A stretch of 64,000 nt of DNA from Yamagishiella unicocca (Eukaryota > Chlorophyta > Chlorophyceae > Chlamydomonadales > Volvocaceae), in the NCBI GenBank assembly GCA_003116995.1, contig BDSL01000045.1, positions 620,001 through 684,000 on the forward strand, in the 5' to 3' direction. The first letter of the stretch is position 1, and every line of letters begins with the position of its first letter. The position numbers and the translations under genes were made by a program. The notes under the pieces are model-generated. The model was not told the origin of the DNA, ran no database searches, and saw nothing but the letters and a program-made list of their open reading frames with translations. Shown in pieces: positions 12,721-25,049 of the stretch.

Positions 12721-12865
12721 TCCCCTCCTCCCCTACGAACTCCTACCACTCCCCTCCTCCCCTACGAACTCCTACCACTCCCGTCCTCCCCTACGAACTC
12801 CTACCACTCCCCTCCTCCCCTACGAACTCCTACCACTCCCCTCCTCCCCTACGAACTCCTGCCCC
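12721..12865. repeat. 29-bp minisatellite, five copies
   Basis: The motif TACGAACTCCTACCACTCCC plus nine pyrimidine-rich bases recurs with a 29-bp period at 12734, 12763, 12792, 12821 and 12850. The last copy overlaps the end of the DDX20 reading frame: its stop codon (minus strand, 12851-12849) lies inside the repeat unit. Confidence 0.9.
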
Positions 12866-15800
12866 CACTCCCCCTGCCGCTCGGAGCGCCAGACCCGGCC
12901 TGCGCAGCCGCCTCGGCGTCCTCCAGGAGCCACTCGTCGTACCACCGCTTGTACTGGTCGTACCACGTGGCGTAGGCCTGCTGCCAGTTGTTGTGCTGCC
13001 GGACGTAGTCGCGCAGCACGCGCCGCATGCAGTCCGGGCAGCGCGACTCAGCATGGGAGCCGTCGCCCGCGCCAGCACCGGGGTACTGGTGGTGAGGGTG
13101 GGGTCCGGCCCGGTGCGGCGGTGGGTGCACCCCGCCGTAGGCGCCGTAGGACTGGTAGGCGGGCGGCGGGTGATGGGGATGGTGGTGCGGGTGGTGGTGG
13201 TGGTGGTTGTGATGATGCGGGTGATGGTAGTGGTGGTAGTAGGGGTGCTGCTGCTGCGGTTGCTGCTGCGGGTGCGGATGATGGTGATGCGCTACCCCGC
13301 CGTGTCGACAGTCATATCCGGACGGCGGATAGCGTCCTTGCGATTGGTGCTGGTGGTGCTGGTGGTGGTTCTGCCAAGCCCCGGCGCCGTAGCTCCCCGA
13401 CCAGCCCTGGCCATGACCGCCAGCGCCGCCGCTGTGAGCGGCAGAACCGTTGTCGTACCACTGCTGACCGTAGTACCCGGGCCAGCCGTACGCGCTGTAC
13501 GACGCGTACGGATCGTACGAGTAGCTATGTGTCCCCGGCCACGCGGCCGCGGCGTCGCTGGGCCCCGCCGCTGCGTCCGCCGCCGCCGCTGGTGGCGCAC
13601 GAGATGAGTCCGCGGCGGCGGCGGCGCCCAACCTCCCCGCGGCTTCCGCCGCTGACGCGGCAGCTGCTCCGGCGCCGGCACCGCCTACGCCTGTGGCTCC
13701 GCCAGGTGACGGCGCCGGAGGCACCAGCACCGTGAGCTTGTCGACCACATTGGCCGCGTCCGACGTGAAGTCCTCCTCCCCAAACACCCAGCTCTCGTCC
13801 TCCTCCTCCTCATCCTCCGCGGCCTCCACGTGGCCATCATCGTCATCCTCCGCCTCCGCAGCCCCAGCAGCCTCCGCCTCCGCAGCCACCGGTGCTGAGG
13901 CCCCAGCGCTGCCTCCGCCGCGGCGCCTCCCGCCGCCCAACAACACCGCGGGGACAACGCCGCGGCCCACGGCCTCGCCCCGCAACGCCCCAAAGCTGAG
14001 CTCCTCCCCCTCCTCCTCCTCCTCCTCCTCCACCTGCCCTTCCTCCCGCCCAGGAAACCCGCCCCAGCTCTCCTCCTGTACGGTTGCCGGGCGTCCTACG
14101 GCCCGCGGGTCGCATGTGGAGACGCTGCCTCGTTCATCGGCTCCGCCAGCCGGCCGCCATGCCGTCGTTGATTGGTGCGCAACGCCGCCAGAATACCCTG
14201 CAGCGGCTGCGGCTGCTTTTGCTGCAGCTGCTGCTGCTGCCGGGGCGGCTGCCGGCAAGGCGGTAGCCTCTCGCTGCTGCCCACCCGCAGCCTCCCACCC
14301 ACTATCGCGAGCGCCGGCCGCACCGTAGCCTGGCCACGTGCTGCCGTACGCTTGCTGCCACTGGCTGCTGTAGTACTGCGCCCACGCGGCTGCAGCGTCC
14401 TGCTGGCTGTAGCCTGTCGACGCATCGGCGCCGTATCCCTGCTGGCTGTAGCTCTTCGACGGATCGGCGCCGTACCCCTGCTGGCTGTAGCTCGTCGACG
14501 GATCGGCGCCGTACCCCTGCTGGCTGTAGCCCGGATAGGTGCTGTAGTAGCCCGGATGTGCGGCGCCGGCGCTGGCGTAGTAGTTGTGGTAGTCGCGGGC
14601 GTAAGCGGCCCAGGCTTCGCTGCTGGTCTCAGCGGACCCAGCAGGCCTGGGGGAGGCCGGCAGGCACACGGGCCCGGGGGTATGAGAGGAAACCCGGGGG
14701 TCGGCACTGAACAGTAAAACCGGGCCGGGGGAAGGCGAGGACACCCAGGATGGATCGACAACCAGGATGGAGGCAGGCGAGCGTGCAGCTCAACGCCCAG
14801 GACAACGACCGGCGCCAAGCACGGGGGCGCTGGGCTACGGGCGTTACCGCCCGTGGTGAATACGGTATCGGTATGCGGGTGGAGGAGCACGGAAGCCAGC
14901 CGTGTTGCTCGCGTCCTGTGCTGCCGGCCAGGTTGCGTTGCGGGATTCGTACAAGCAGGGTGATTGGGTGCGCCTGCAAGGCGCGTGCGCGAAGAAAAAC
15001 ACGGATAACTAACGACCCTAAAAACCTATCGAAAAGGACAGATGGCGGACCCACCTGGTGGCGTTGCTGGTGCTAGTGGCAGCTGCCACATCCGTTGGGT
15101 ACGAAGCTGCGTAGTTACGGTAATCGTACTCGCCGTAGCCGGACCCGCCGTAGCCGTAATAACCCCAATACGCCTGCTGCTGCTGCTGCTGTTGCTGCTG
15201 CTGTGTCTGCGCCACCTCCTGCTCCTGCTGCTGCGCCCGCTGCTGCCGCTGCAGCTCCTTATCCGCTCTCCTCGCCACCGCCTGTGCCGCCTGCTCGGCC
15301 TTCTTTGCGGCTTTGACCTCCTCAGGCAGTGGCGGCAGCTCCGGAACCGGCGGCAGCGCCGTGGCTGGTCCAGCCAGCACCTCTCCGCCGCTGCGAGCTA
15401 CGCCAGACGACACCGCCGCCTCGCCGTCCTCCTCCTCCGCCCCTGGCTGCTGCTGCTGCTGGGTCCCTGGCTGCTGCTGCTGCTGGGTCCCCGGCTGCTG
15501 CTGCTGCTGCCTCTGCGTCTGTACCAGCTGCTGCAGCGCCTTCCGCTCCCATTCGCTACCCAGCTCGTAGCCGTACAAGTCCTCGGGGATGGTCTCAGGC
15601 AGCGGCACCAGCACCTCCTCCGCCGTGCCCTCCGCAACCCCGCACGCCGCCGCCGCCTCCGTCGCGTCCACTGCACCCCCGCCGCCGCCCCCGTTGGCCT
15701 TGGCTGCCGCCACGGCACTCGTCGCGGCCGCAGCGGCGGCTGCCGCCTGCTCGTCCACGTACGACACCAGCAGCGCCAGCTCCGCCTCCGTGACGTACGA

Positions 15801-18654
15801 CACGCAGACGCCGCGGCTGCCGAAGCGGCCTGTGCGGCCCACTCGGTGCATGTAGGTGGCGGCGTCGTGCGGCAGGTCCAGGTTGACCACCAGGTTGACT
15901 CTCTCCAGATCCACCCCACGGGCCATGACGTCCGTGGACACAACGACCTGAGCGGCACAACGAGCAAAGGAACAACATGTCACAAGGCCCAAAGCAGCCA
16001 CAAATGAGGGAGAGGGCCGGACAACAAATTGCACAAATTGCCGTGGAATGGAGGCTTCGCAGGGTTATGGCGCGTGAGCGTACCTCAGCCCCCGCACCTC
16101 CCAGGGGTTGCCATGTGCCCACACAGGCCACCGCCCAGCCCCAAGTTTCCCCCCTGGGCCCTGTACTCCTTGGCTGCGCCCGGCCGGCCCTCCTCAGTCC
16201 GGCCCCTCACCCTCAGCTTGAAGCCCCGCACCGCCGTCATGGCCTCCATGCGCTCCGTCTGCGCCCTGTCGCCCGACAGGTAGGCGGCCGGGTAGCCCGC
16301 CGCGTTGAGCTGCTCCGCCAGCCACTCGGCCCGGGGCTTGTGGTTGCAGAAGACGGCGGCCTGGGGCAGGAGGGCGGGTGGGTGGGTTGCGGCAGGTGCG
16401 ACATGCAACGGCCACGCGCCAGATGAGGGCACAGTGGGTGTAGGACTGAGACGGTCCGGTGCAACCGGCTGGCTGGCTGGCTGGTTGGATGCATGGAGCG
16501 CGAGGTGTGGGCAAGGCCAATCTGGGTTGACAGTCCACGATAGCAGACTGTCCGCAGTGTGACCCCCTCCAGTCAAAACAGTCGTTTTTTCGTGGGAAAC
16601 GCCGGTGACCTTGAAGCCTTGGCCTCCCCCAGCCGCCCATGCCCAGGACGTCGAACATCACATCACGGTGCAGCACCCATACCCGGCGCGCCCCCTCCCA
16701 TATGCACACACACGTTACGGCGTGTCCAAGTGACCCCGCCTCTCCACTACGTCCTGAAGATGCATCTACCTCGCCGGCCTCCCAAGCACTACCCGGAACC
16801 CCAGGCGAAACATCGCTTTCCTCTCACGTCCTGCCGGCTCTTCGACGCCGCACACCCACCTGGTGGAAGGACACCCCGGCCAGCAGCCGCAGCAGCTGCT
16901 CGACCTTCCGCCGGAAGACCGCCGGGGCCGCCGAGGCCGAGGCAGCCCTGGGCTCGTCCTCCTTGCCGCCCTCCGCTGCCGCCCCGCCTGCGCCCCGCCC
17001 CGCCACCTGCTCCGCCGGCACCAGCGAGTAGAACTGCTTCACCCCCAGCAGGCTGACCGACTCGGCGCACATCATGACCCGCTGCGGCCGCCGCATGAGC
17101 GGCTCCAGATCCGCCAGCAGCTCGGGCGTGTAGGTGGCGGAGAACGCTAGCACCTGCGACGCCAGCGCCCCGGACTTGCAAGTGTCAGTGCAAGTGCGGG
17201 GCAACTATACTTCCCAGCCAAGAGAACGATGACGACGGTAACGCAAGGGTCGGCGGTGGCGGGCGTTCCGCCTGTTGAATGCGCACTCCCACACTGCCCC
17301 GAGGTGAATGCAGCTCCTGGCCCCTCGTACCTGTTTTCGTTTTGGCAGTTGGTCGTAAATCCACGTCACGTCCTCGTAGAAGCTGTCTCCCAGCAGGCTG
17401 TCCGCCTCGTCCAGCACAAGCAGCGTGATGCCATCAGGCACCAGCTTGCCGGCCTGCAGCAGCGCGCCCACCCGCCCTGGGGTCCCCACCGCCACGTGGC
17501 ACAGCCTGGATGGCAGGGGAGGTGAAGGCAGGGGAGGGGAGGGCAGGGGAAGCGAAGGCAGGGTTGGTGAAGGCAGGGGTGGGGTTAGCTGTGTATGGGA
17601 CGAGAGGTTGGGGGCATGTGCGAAGCGGGACGTGTCGGCTCGCACGGGGGGGGCGCGCCGTTTCCAAATCAAACCTTCGCCCCCCGGGGAAGTCCTATCC
17701 CCGCCCCTCTCCCAGCAGCTGCGAGCACACCTGCGCAGCTTCTTCTCGTCCTCCAGCATGGGTAGCCCGCCCACGAACACGCCGCATGTGGCCACCGGGG
17801 CCGGCAGCTCCCCCGCCAGAGTGCGGATCACCTCCTCACTCTGGATGGCTATCTCCCTCGTGGGTGCCAGCATCAGCGCCTGCGCCAGACAGGAGATCCG
17901 GTGAGGTGGCGGCTAGCGAGAGGTGGAGGTAGGGCGCGGAGCGAGAGCTGGGTTGCTGTGCGTTACTGCGAGGATCAGGGCCCGGCCAGGGCCCAAGCAA
18001 GGCGACGCATCTCGCAGTGAGAGGGCCGGGCTGTTGACGGCTTTGGACAGGCGTTGCGTTTGTCCGGGTGTGGCATGGTCGCTGGGCTGACTTGTAGCTA
18101 ACCGCACGCAACCACGCAGAGTGTGCCCCCAACAAATGAATGTGAAATAAATGGGGAGGTGCGAGCCTAGGGCGGCTGCAGGAGGCGCTTGGGGGCCGGG
18201 GAGTTCCTTTCTTCGGAGCAGTTGCGTCCGAAGGTGCGTGCATGCGTTAGTGCCGGTTGGCGCCCCGTGTGGCCCCCACCTGCGTGCTGCTCTGCTCCGC
18301 CTTGACGCGTTCCAGGCAAATCACCGCGAAGACGACAGTCTTTCCCGTTCCTGACTTGGCCTGCACGATAAGGTCCGTGCCGACGCGCCCCAGCGGGATC
18401 GCAGCCTTCTGCACGGGCGACGGCCGCTCGAAGCCCGCCGCGGCGAGGCTGAGGACCAAGCATTCGGACACCATGAGTTCTCGGAAGGACGCTGCATCAG
18501 AAACCACGTCCTGGGTGCGCGCCCGGACAGCGAGCGAGCGAGCTGGCGGAGGTCCTTGCGGAGGCCCTGGCGGTTGTGGCGGCTGCTCCGGAACAGCATG
18601 GAGTGCCTCCTCCTCCTCCTTTTTGTCACATACGTCTACCGATGCTGCATCCAT
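12849..18654 (-). CDS. DDX20: DDX20/Gemin3-like DEAD-box RNA helicase
   Basis: ATP-dependent RNA helicase of the DDX20 (Gemin3) type, which in animals works in the SMN complex that loads Sm rings on snRNAs. Seven exons: 18654-18280, 17879-17731, 17505-17331, 17153-16860, 16360-16211, 15947-15055, 14646-12849; about 1277 residues. All helicase motifs are present: Q motif FERPSPVQ (75-82), AKSGTGKT (99-106), [30 protein letters not shown] and [13 protein letters not shown]20 is favoured over other DEAD-box proteins by [59 protein letters not shown] and the [11 protein letters not shown] segment after the core. The C-terminus is very long: poly-Q, acidic, [11 protein letters not shown] repeats, His-rich, then tyrosine/tryptophan-rich stretches ([34 protein letters not shown]) that resemble the Tyr-rich end of animal Gemin3. 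Confidence 0.9.
14403..14529 (-). repeat. 39-bp coding repeat in DDX20 exon 7
   Basis: Three units plus a partial unit at a 39-bp period (starts at 14403, 14442, 14481, 14520). They encode [15 protein letters not shown] steps, an aromatic low-complexity repeat of the prion-like kind, in the C-terminal tail. Confidence 0.8.
15442..15515 (-). repeat. 24-bp coding repeat (PGTQQQQQ) in DDX20 exon 6
   Basis: Three tandem 24-bp units encode PGTQQQQQ just after the helicase core. The frame is maintained. Confidence 0.8.
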
Positions 18655-18988
18655 TTTTGCTAATAATGGTTGAGCGCTGGAGCTTAACCCATAGTGGGGA
18701 AAACTGGAACGTAACAGAGGCCTAACTATGACGGCCTTGGGATCCTCTACATTCAGAGGTTGAACATCAATTGACGATGGACGGTGGCAACCGCGATGAA
18801 ATGTACGACGTGTCCACCTCAATAGACAATAGTCGACTCCTTACAAGAATTCCACGTGCTCCCTACATTACAAGTTTCGCGAAGATGATCCTAGTCCCTT
18901 TAGATCTTATATAACTAACACGATGCTGTCCAAAAGTTGACCGAGGTTGACCTCTTAGGTAATTTTCTGTGCTCTTGGACTTATCACT
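18655..18988. promoter_or_regulatory. Divergent promoter region DDX20 / armadillo-like gene
   Basis: A 334-base spacer between opposite-strand starts, noticeably richer in A/T than the exons. An in-frame ATG at 18822 could lengthen DDX20, but the 18654 ATG opens a sequence whose length matches the family better. No defined promoter motif is claimed. Confidence 0.5.
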
Positions 18989-21900
18989 ATGTTTTCCTTC
19001 TTCCGGCCTAAAGTAAGTTTAAGAAGAGCGCAATGCTTTGCTGGCGATGGTTGACGCGTCGGTTTCTAAATGCGGACGTCGACAACATTGACGACAACAC
19101 GCAGGACCGCTGGAAATGGGATCCCGCAAAGGGAGTTCCAGATAAGAAGGTTCTTAAGCTGCAGCGGCAGGCGCTCAGATCAGGCACAAATGACACGAAG
19201 CAGAGCGTGCTCGAGCACATCGCCGAGCTCGCGAAGACCAGCGAGGAGCTGAAGGGTGCTCTATGTGACGCCAAGGTCACGGCTGATGTGTGCAAGTGCT
19301 TCTTAACCGACCCCCCAGTGGTGAGCAGCCAGGGCGTTTTGAGCATAGGGAGGCAAGAGCTGTTATCGCTCACATACGGAGGCCAACAGCGGAAACAACC
19401 AACACACCGACGGGCTGGGCGCTCGGGTGCCCTAACGCTGCGGACCAGGGTTTGGGTAAACCGGATGACCCATGGGCCTGTTGCTCCGGAAAGGAAAGGC
19501 GCCCGCCACAGACCGCCCCTGATGGCTAAATGAGGTAGTGAGCTGGTCGTTGGTAAAATGAGGGACATACCTGGCGCATCAATAGCAGGTCTGCGGCGCG
19601 GCATTTTTTTTGTCGCCAACGCAACACTCGCTAACGCGCGCTGCGCTAAGGAGCACTGCTGCTGCAACGGAGGTCGTCCTCCTAGCACTGCCTGACAAAG
19701 CTGCCGCACTTTCTCACGGGGAAATGCAGCTCTCTCTCCTGGGAGTGCTGCGAAGGCCCGGCACTGGATGACGTCGCGCCGCTCTCCGTCTCAACGGTCC
19801 TCCGCCGCATCACCCAACTGATGCCATGCCTTTGACCTTGCGACTCAGCCACCTCAGGACGCGTCTTCCGTCGCCCACAACATAGCGCTCTCTCTAGCCT
19901 GTCTCCTAGCCACCCCAACCCCGGCGCGGCGCCCTTACCCGTTCCCTCCAGGTGCAGCTGGCAGCGGAGGCCGCGCTGCAGGCCCTGTGCCACATGCACC
20001 CACCCAACTGCGCCGCCACCGTGGCCACCCGACAAGTAGGGCCGCACGGCACGCAGCAGCAGCCCCTGACCCACGCGCTCAAACTCGTACTCTCGTACGA
20101 CAAGAACCTCGACCTGGCTACCGGCGCCGCGGGCCTGATGGACATGCTGGCGGCTTCGGAGCCGGCGGCCGTGACGCAGGTGCTGCTTCAGCATGGCGGC
20201 GTCAGCGGGCTCCTGGCGGTGGTGCGCGCCTGCAGCGCCGCCTCGCTCACCGCCGCCACGCCGGCCGCGCGGAGCGCCAGGCTGCTGGAGCTGCTGCTGC
20301 AGCTGCTGGGGTTGCTGCAGACGGCGGCAGCGGGCGGTGGAACGCCCATGTACCGGGAGCTGGGCAGGCCGCAGGGGCTGAGGCTGCTGCTGGACCTGAC
20401 GCGGGACCACCGGGGTCAGGCGCCGCCGCCGGAGGACGGTCAAGGGGGCGGGGGTTGCGGCGGGCACGCCGCGGTCGTGCGCGACGCCCTGAGCCTCTTG
20501 GTCGACATCATATCGCAGGTGGGGCGGTCGGCGGCGGCCGCAAGTGCGGTGCTGGGTGGGCGGTGTGGTGGATGGGTTGCGCCGTCAGCTGCCGCATATC
20601 GCTGCTAGGGGGCTGCTCGCGCATCTCACCCACCTCTCAAGCCCTGTGCATGTGGCCTCAACCCGACCCGACTAACCTCATCTACCCATGCTCTCGTCTT
20701 TTCGATATCCGGCCCATGCGATATCCGGATCCCCCTGCACCGTGCCCGCCCATCCGTCCGCGCCGGTTGCAGGTGCCCGCTCATCGGCTGCCGCTGCTGG
20801 AGGCCGACGGTGTTCGCTACCTGCTGGCGGTGCTGCGGGACCTGCAGCTGCCCTGGTCGGTGCGTCTGCGGGCGGTGGAGGCGCTGCAGGCGGCGGCCAG
20901 CTGCAAGGAGGTGGCGACGGAGCTGGTGAAGGCGCGGGTGCTGGAGGTGGTGTTCGCGCTGGTGCAGGCCTTCGTGCACGACATGCAGCCGGGAGCGGCG
21001 GGTGCGTGGTGGGGTGGGCGAACGAAAGGGGAGGGAGTTGAATTGGCTGGACTTGTTACATGGGAACGCGAAAGGGGGAAAACAGCTGACGTGGCTGCAT
21101 GTATGTGAGTGCCGGTGGGTAATGCGGAACGCACTGCGATTGAAGAAAGCACTGCGGTGGCGCCCACCCACTAGCGCGACGGATGGTAACATGAGCGGCC
21201 ACTCCACCCCGCAGGTCCCGCCGTCACGCCAATCCGCGGCGGCATTGCAGCGGAGCCTGCCGGCCCCACCTCAGCCCCCGCGTCCCCCGCCGGCTCGCTT
21301 TTCGGCAGCCCGATGCCGGGGGGCGGAGCAGCCGAGAGGCCGGGGGAGCCGCGCGTCGTGATTGTGGTGGAGGAGCTGCTGGGGCTGATCGACGCGGTCG
21401 CGGGCAGCCGGGAGGCGGCGGCGGTGCTGGAGGGGAGGCGGCTGGACATCCTCCTGGCGGCGCTCAACGGCGGCATGGACAACTTCCGGGAGAGCTACCG
21501 CATGGCGACGGCCTCCGCACAGGTGCGGCCTGGCAGTGGTGGTGCGGGTGGGGAAGGAAGGAGTGTCGGGCACGCGGGCGGAGCGGCAGACCGCGAGGAA
21601 GAAGCCGAACAGCAACACCGCGCCCTCCGGCTCAACCATTCCAGCCTCCTGCGCCTTCACCTCCCAGCTACCCGGCTTCACGCGGCACCCACCCCATCAC
21701 CTCCCGGGCTCACCGGCCCCGTACCTGCCCTGCTGCACCCCAGGTGCTGTTCCGGGCCTCCCGCCAGCCGACGCTCCCGCAGCCCAACCCGCTGTCCGGC
21801 GCCCACGTGAGCGGTCCGCTGGTGGTGCTGGTGGACCGGGCGCTCACCTTCGCAGCGGCGGCCACCGCGAAGCAGGCGCAGATCGTACACGGAGGCTGGT

Positions 21901-24900
21901 GCGCCGCGGGGCTGCTGTGCCAGGTGGGCGTCATGGTGGATGGAGGGGTTGCAAGGAAAACCAGCGGGCGAAAGGAAACCGTGATGGGTGGAGGGGAAGG
22001 GAGGTTACAATAAAAGAACCGGTAACGCGACTGGGGGAGAACAGTGGGTGGGAAGGGGAAGGGGGGGTGTTGAGGCGTGGTGGGGAGGTGGCTTCAGCCC
22101 CCAGAGGAACGCGGCCGGGAGCGGTGAATGAAACTGTCGTGGACGGTGCCGTGCGGGGGGGGGGCTGGCTGCGGGGCTTTTGCCAGGGGGCGGAGGCGAG
22201 CGAATGAGCAGGGCGTGGTGGGCGGGCCTGGTGAGTCAGATGGTGGACGGTCCGTCCGCCCTGGCATCGTCCTATGCGGTGCGTCTGCCCCCGGCCTTAA
22301 GAGGCATCCTTGCCCCCGACACCCAACTTCTCCAGCATGCATCTTTATCCGTCTGTCCCAAACGGGTTTTCCTTCGTATACGGGTTTTCCTTGCAGCCCC
22401 CGACCCCAGAGGCACCCTGCCGTTGCTCCTGCTTATTCCTCGTCATCCCTCATCCCTCGCCGCCCTGCCCTCCCCCGCCTGCTGACGTCCCGTCCAGCTC
22501 ATGGACGCGGATAGGCGGCGCAGCAGGTTGCACGACGTGCTGCTGCGGAGCGAGGCACTGGCCAAGTCGGTGCGGCTGCTGGGGGCCACTGCGCCGGCGC
22601 TGCTGGTGGCGGTGGGCGCGGTGCCGCCACCTGACACAGCCGCAGCCGCCAGCGCGCCCATCTGGCAGACGCCGGGAGCAGCGCCTGTGGAGGGCATTCA
22701 GGCGGACGGTGGGTTTGGTGGCGGGCTGCGCCTGTCTGGGGGGAAAGTAGGTATAAGTCCAGGGAGGGAAGTAGGCATTAGTCAGGGTTTGGGCCTCTGC
22801 GCTGTGCGGGGCGATTCTGCGCCGTGGCAGATGGAAGGCGCTCGTCGGGGAATTGGCACCGCGTAAACCCCCCCCCCCCAATTTCCTCGTCCCCGCCTCC
22901 CTACGCTCGCCCCTAACCCCGCCTCCCCCCCAAGGTCTGGTCTACCTGGCGAACGAGCGGGTGGTGTCCGACCTGCGCGACGCCGCCTCCGGGCTGCTGG
23001 GGCTGCTGGTGAGCCTGGCGGAGCAGGTGGCCAACCACCCAGCGATGAAGCAGATGGAGGTGGCGGGGGCGGCCAGGCAGCTCCTGCCGTGGCGGCACGT
23101 GCAGGTGGGGTCTTTTTGCTTGCATCTTTATAACGGGCACGGGTATGGGCGCGGCGTGGGGGGGGGAGATGGGGGGGGCAGGAGGTGTGAAGGGGAATGG
23201 CGGGGGCAAGAGGTGTGTGGGAAAAGACGGGGGGGCGAGGCTTGGCTGGGTGTGTGGTTCCTTGGTGAATGCCGGTGTGTGCGGACTTTTGGAGGACGGG
23301 AGAGTGAGAGTGACGGAGGAATGGGTGCAGCTTGTCAGAGGCGTCGCACCTGGAGTTCTGGACACACCAGATATATTGGTGATTGTGCGTCCCTCCCAGC
23401 CCTGCGACATCCCCCCTTTTGGCTTCGGCACCCCCCCCCCGTCCCTGTAGTGGTCCGTCAAGCGCCTGCTGCACCTCATGGGCGAGCTGGATGCCGAGTA
23501 CAAGCCCTTCATCAAGTACAGCAGCGCGCAGCTGGCGGCGCTGCTGGGCAGCCAGGGAGTGGCGGCGGAGCCCTTCCTGGCTCGCCGGGTGGACGTCAAC
23601 ATCCTGCTGGGGCTGGACGACGACTACCTGAAGCGGTCGATGGGGCTGGACGAGGTGGAGGTCCGCAAGGTGGGCGGCAGGGCATGGGCAGGGTTGATAC
23701 TCGCTCAACTCCGGGTTTGTTTTAACGTGGTGTAAAACAAACACTGTGGTTCTGTGCCGGAGCTAAAGTGGGCTGGCTGGAAGGGGCAGGACCGGGGTCA
23801 GGAGGCAGTTGGGTGGCGTCGGGCCGGCGGAGCTGCGGAAGGAGATGTGTGCCGGAGCCGGGGTATGGAGGAGGATGCTAGCGTTCTTGGTGCGTCGGCC
23901 TTTGTCGTCGGCCTGCTTAAAGGGGTACTAGCGCTCGCCAGCGGCACGCCTGTTCCCTTTGGGGCGCGCATGGCTCGACAGCATCAACACCCACCCCACC
24001 CCACCCCGCCAGGTCGCGCGCATCCGTGCCGCCTACTCGCTCTTCGCCGCTATCGACGGGGCGCACGGCCGCGCGGACGGCTGCGTCAACGCCGCCGACG
24101 TGGAGGCGTACCTCACCTCCACAGCCAACATGCGACCCGAGCCGGCGGCGGACCTGGCCTCAAGCCTGTTCCAGGACCTGCAGGTGGGGGGGGGGTTATA
24201 AGAAAATCCGCGAATCCACGGCCGGCAAACCGAGGCGGGGAGGGGACCTGACACGCTGACAGGGTGCGCAGTTCGCGGTCGATGGAGGCACCGTGACGTG
24301 GGTGGGTGCGACGGTGCTTCAGGGGGCTGTCCTTGTGCGGTGCCAGCGAGAGGCGCTTGGATGCCAGGCTGGCACTGGAGGGCATTGCGCGTGGGAGGGA
24401 GTGACTCTCTGATGCTGTGCCTGCGGCGCCTGCCACGCCAGCCGAATGCGTCAGCGGGGGCCACACGAGAGAGCACAGGTGCCGACCCACGACATCGGGC
24501 GCCGCAACAACTGCCGCCACAGCTGCCGTGCCCCACGCCCGCGCTGCGTGCCGGGCAAAGCAAGCCCCGAAGAGCCCACCACTAGCCCGCAGCCCCGGTC
24601 CAGCCGCTGGCTGCAACCGAGGAACACCGTGTGGAAGCCCTGCCTGTTCCCTCAGCTCACCCCCCTCCTCCTGTCCCTCATCGGCTGCCTAGTGCACGGG
24701 CTTTCCTCACCCCCCTCCTCCTGCCCCTCTCCGCCGTCCTTCTGACCCGCCGCCACTCGCGCCTCCCTCCCCTCCTCCCCCGACCCGCCGCCTCACCGCC
24801 CTCCAGGTCGTCCCGCCCGAGCCGATCTGCTTCATGCAGTTCGTGAGCAGCTACCCCTGGCTGCAGGGGGAGTTGCAGGGCTTCGTGCCGCTGCGGACTG

Positions 24901-25049
24901 CGGGGGCAGCGGGCGGCACCGCCGGGGCTGCGGAGGACGGCTACGCGCACCGGGCGGGCAAGAGGCAGCGGATTGGGGGCGCTAATGGTAGCGGCGCCAC
25001 GCCGCCGCCCGGCCAGGGCGCCGGCACTTCGGTGATTGAGTTGGAATGA
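18989..25049 (+). CDS. Armadillo-like repeat protein with a SAM-like segment, function unknown
   Basis: Eleven exons, all phase-consistent: 18989-19012, 19105-19320, 19952-20518, 20773-21001, 21215-21522, 21744-21923, 22498-22708, 22935-23104, 23451-23669, 24013-24183, 24807-25049; about 845 residues. The start MFSFFRPK sits before a perfect GTAAGT donor. Residues 20-560 are Leu/Ala-rich helical repeats (VQLAAEAALQALCHMHP; DLATGAAGLMDMLAASEP; VRLRAVEALQAAASCKEVA) typical of an ARM/HEAT solenoid. Exon 9 (about 636-708) ends FLARRVDVNILLGLDDDYLK then MGLDEVEVRKV, which looks like half of a SAM domain. Exon 10 has FAAIDGAHGRADGCVNAADV, a degenerate EF-hand-like pattern. The tail is disordered with a basic RAGKRQRIGG. 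ARM plus SAM recalls SARM1, but no TIR domain is present. The gene model is firm; the function is not known. Confidence 0.82.
22003..22029 (+). repeat. Dispersed intronic motif, copy 1 (armadillo-like gene intron 6)
   Basis: A 25-base core starting TTACAATAAAAGAACCGGTA is followed by ACGCG. An almost identical copy lies inverted in NUP43 intron 5 (36044-36071), with one mismatch in the core. Both lie beside G-rich or C-rich runs. Confidence 0.6.

Larger units (their letters stand above)
11974..12848. other. Convergent 3' spacer CCDC137-like / DDX20
   Basis: Carries both 3' UTRs. The plus-strand TGTAA at 12512-12516 (for CCDC137) lies inside the region that the minus-strand DDX20 transcript would cover before its own TGTAA at 12416-12412. 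Open frames here show no recognisable family. Confidence 0.6.

Noticed and set aside
13176..13300. GT-rich stretch as a simple microsatellite
   Set aside because: It is the complement of His codons in the His-rich tail of DDX20 and is explained by coding.
19033..19533. Alternative start (MLCWRWLTRRFL) for the armadillo-like gene
   Set aside because: The 18989 ATG is followed by a perfect GTAAGT donor and joins in phase at 19105; the alternative needs intron sequence to be coding.
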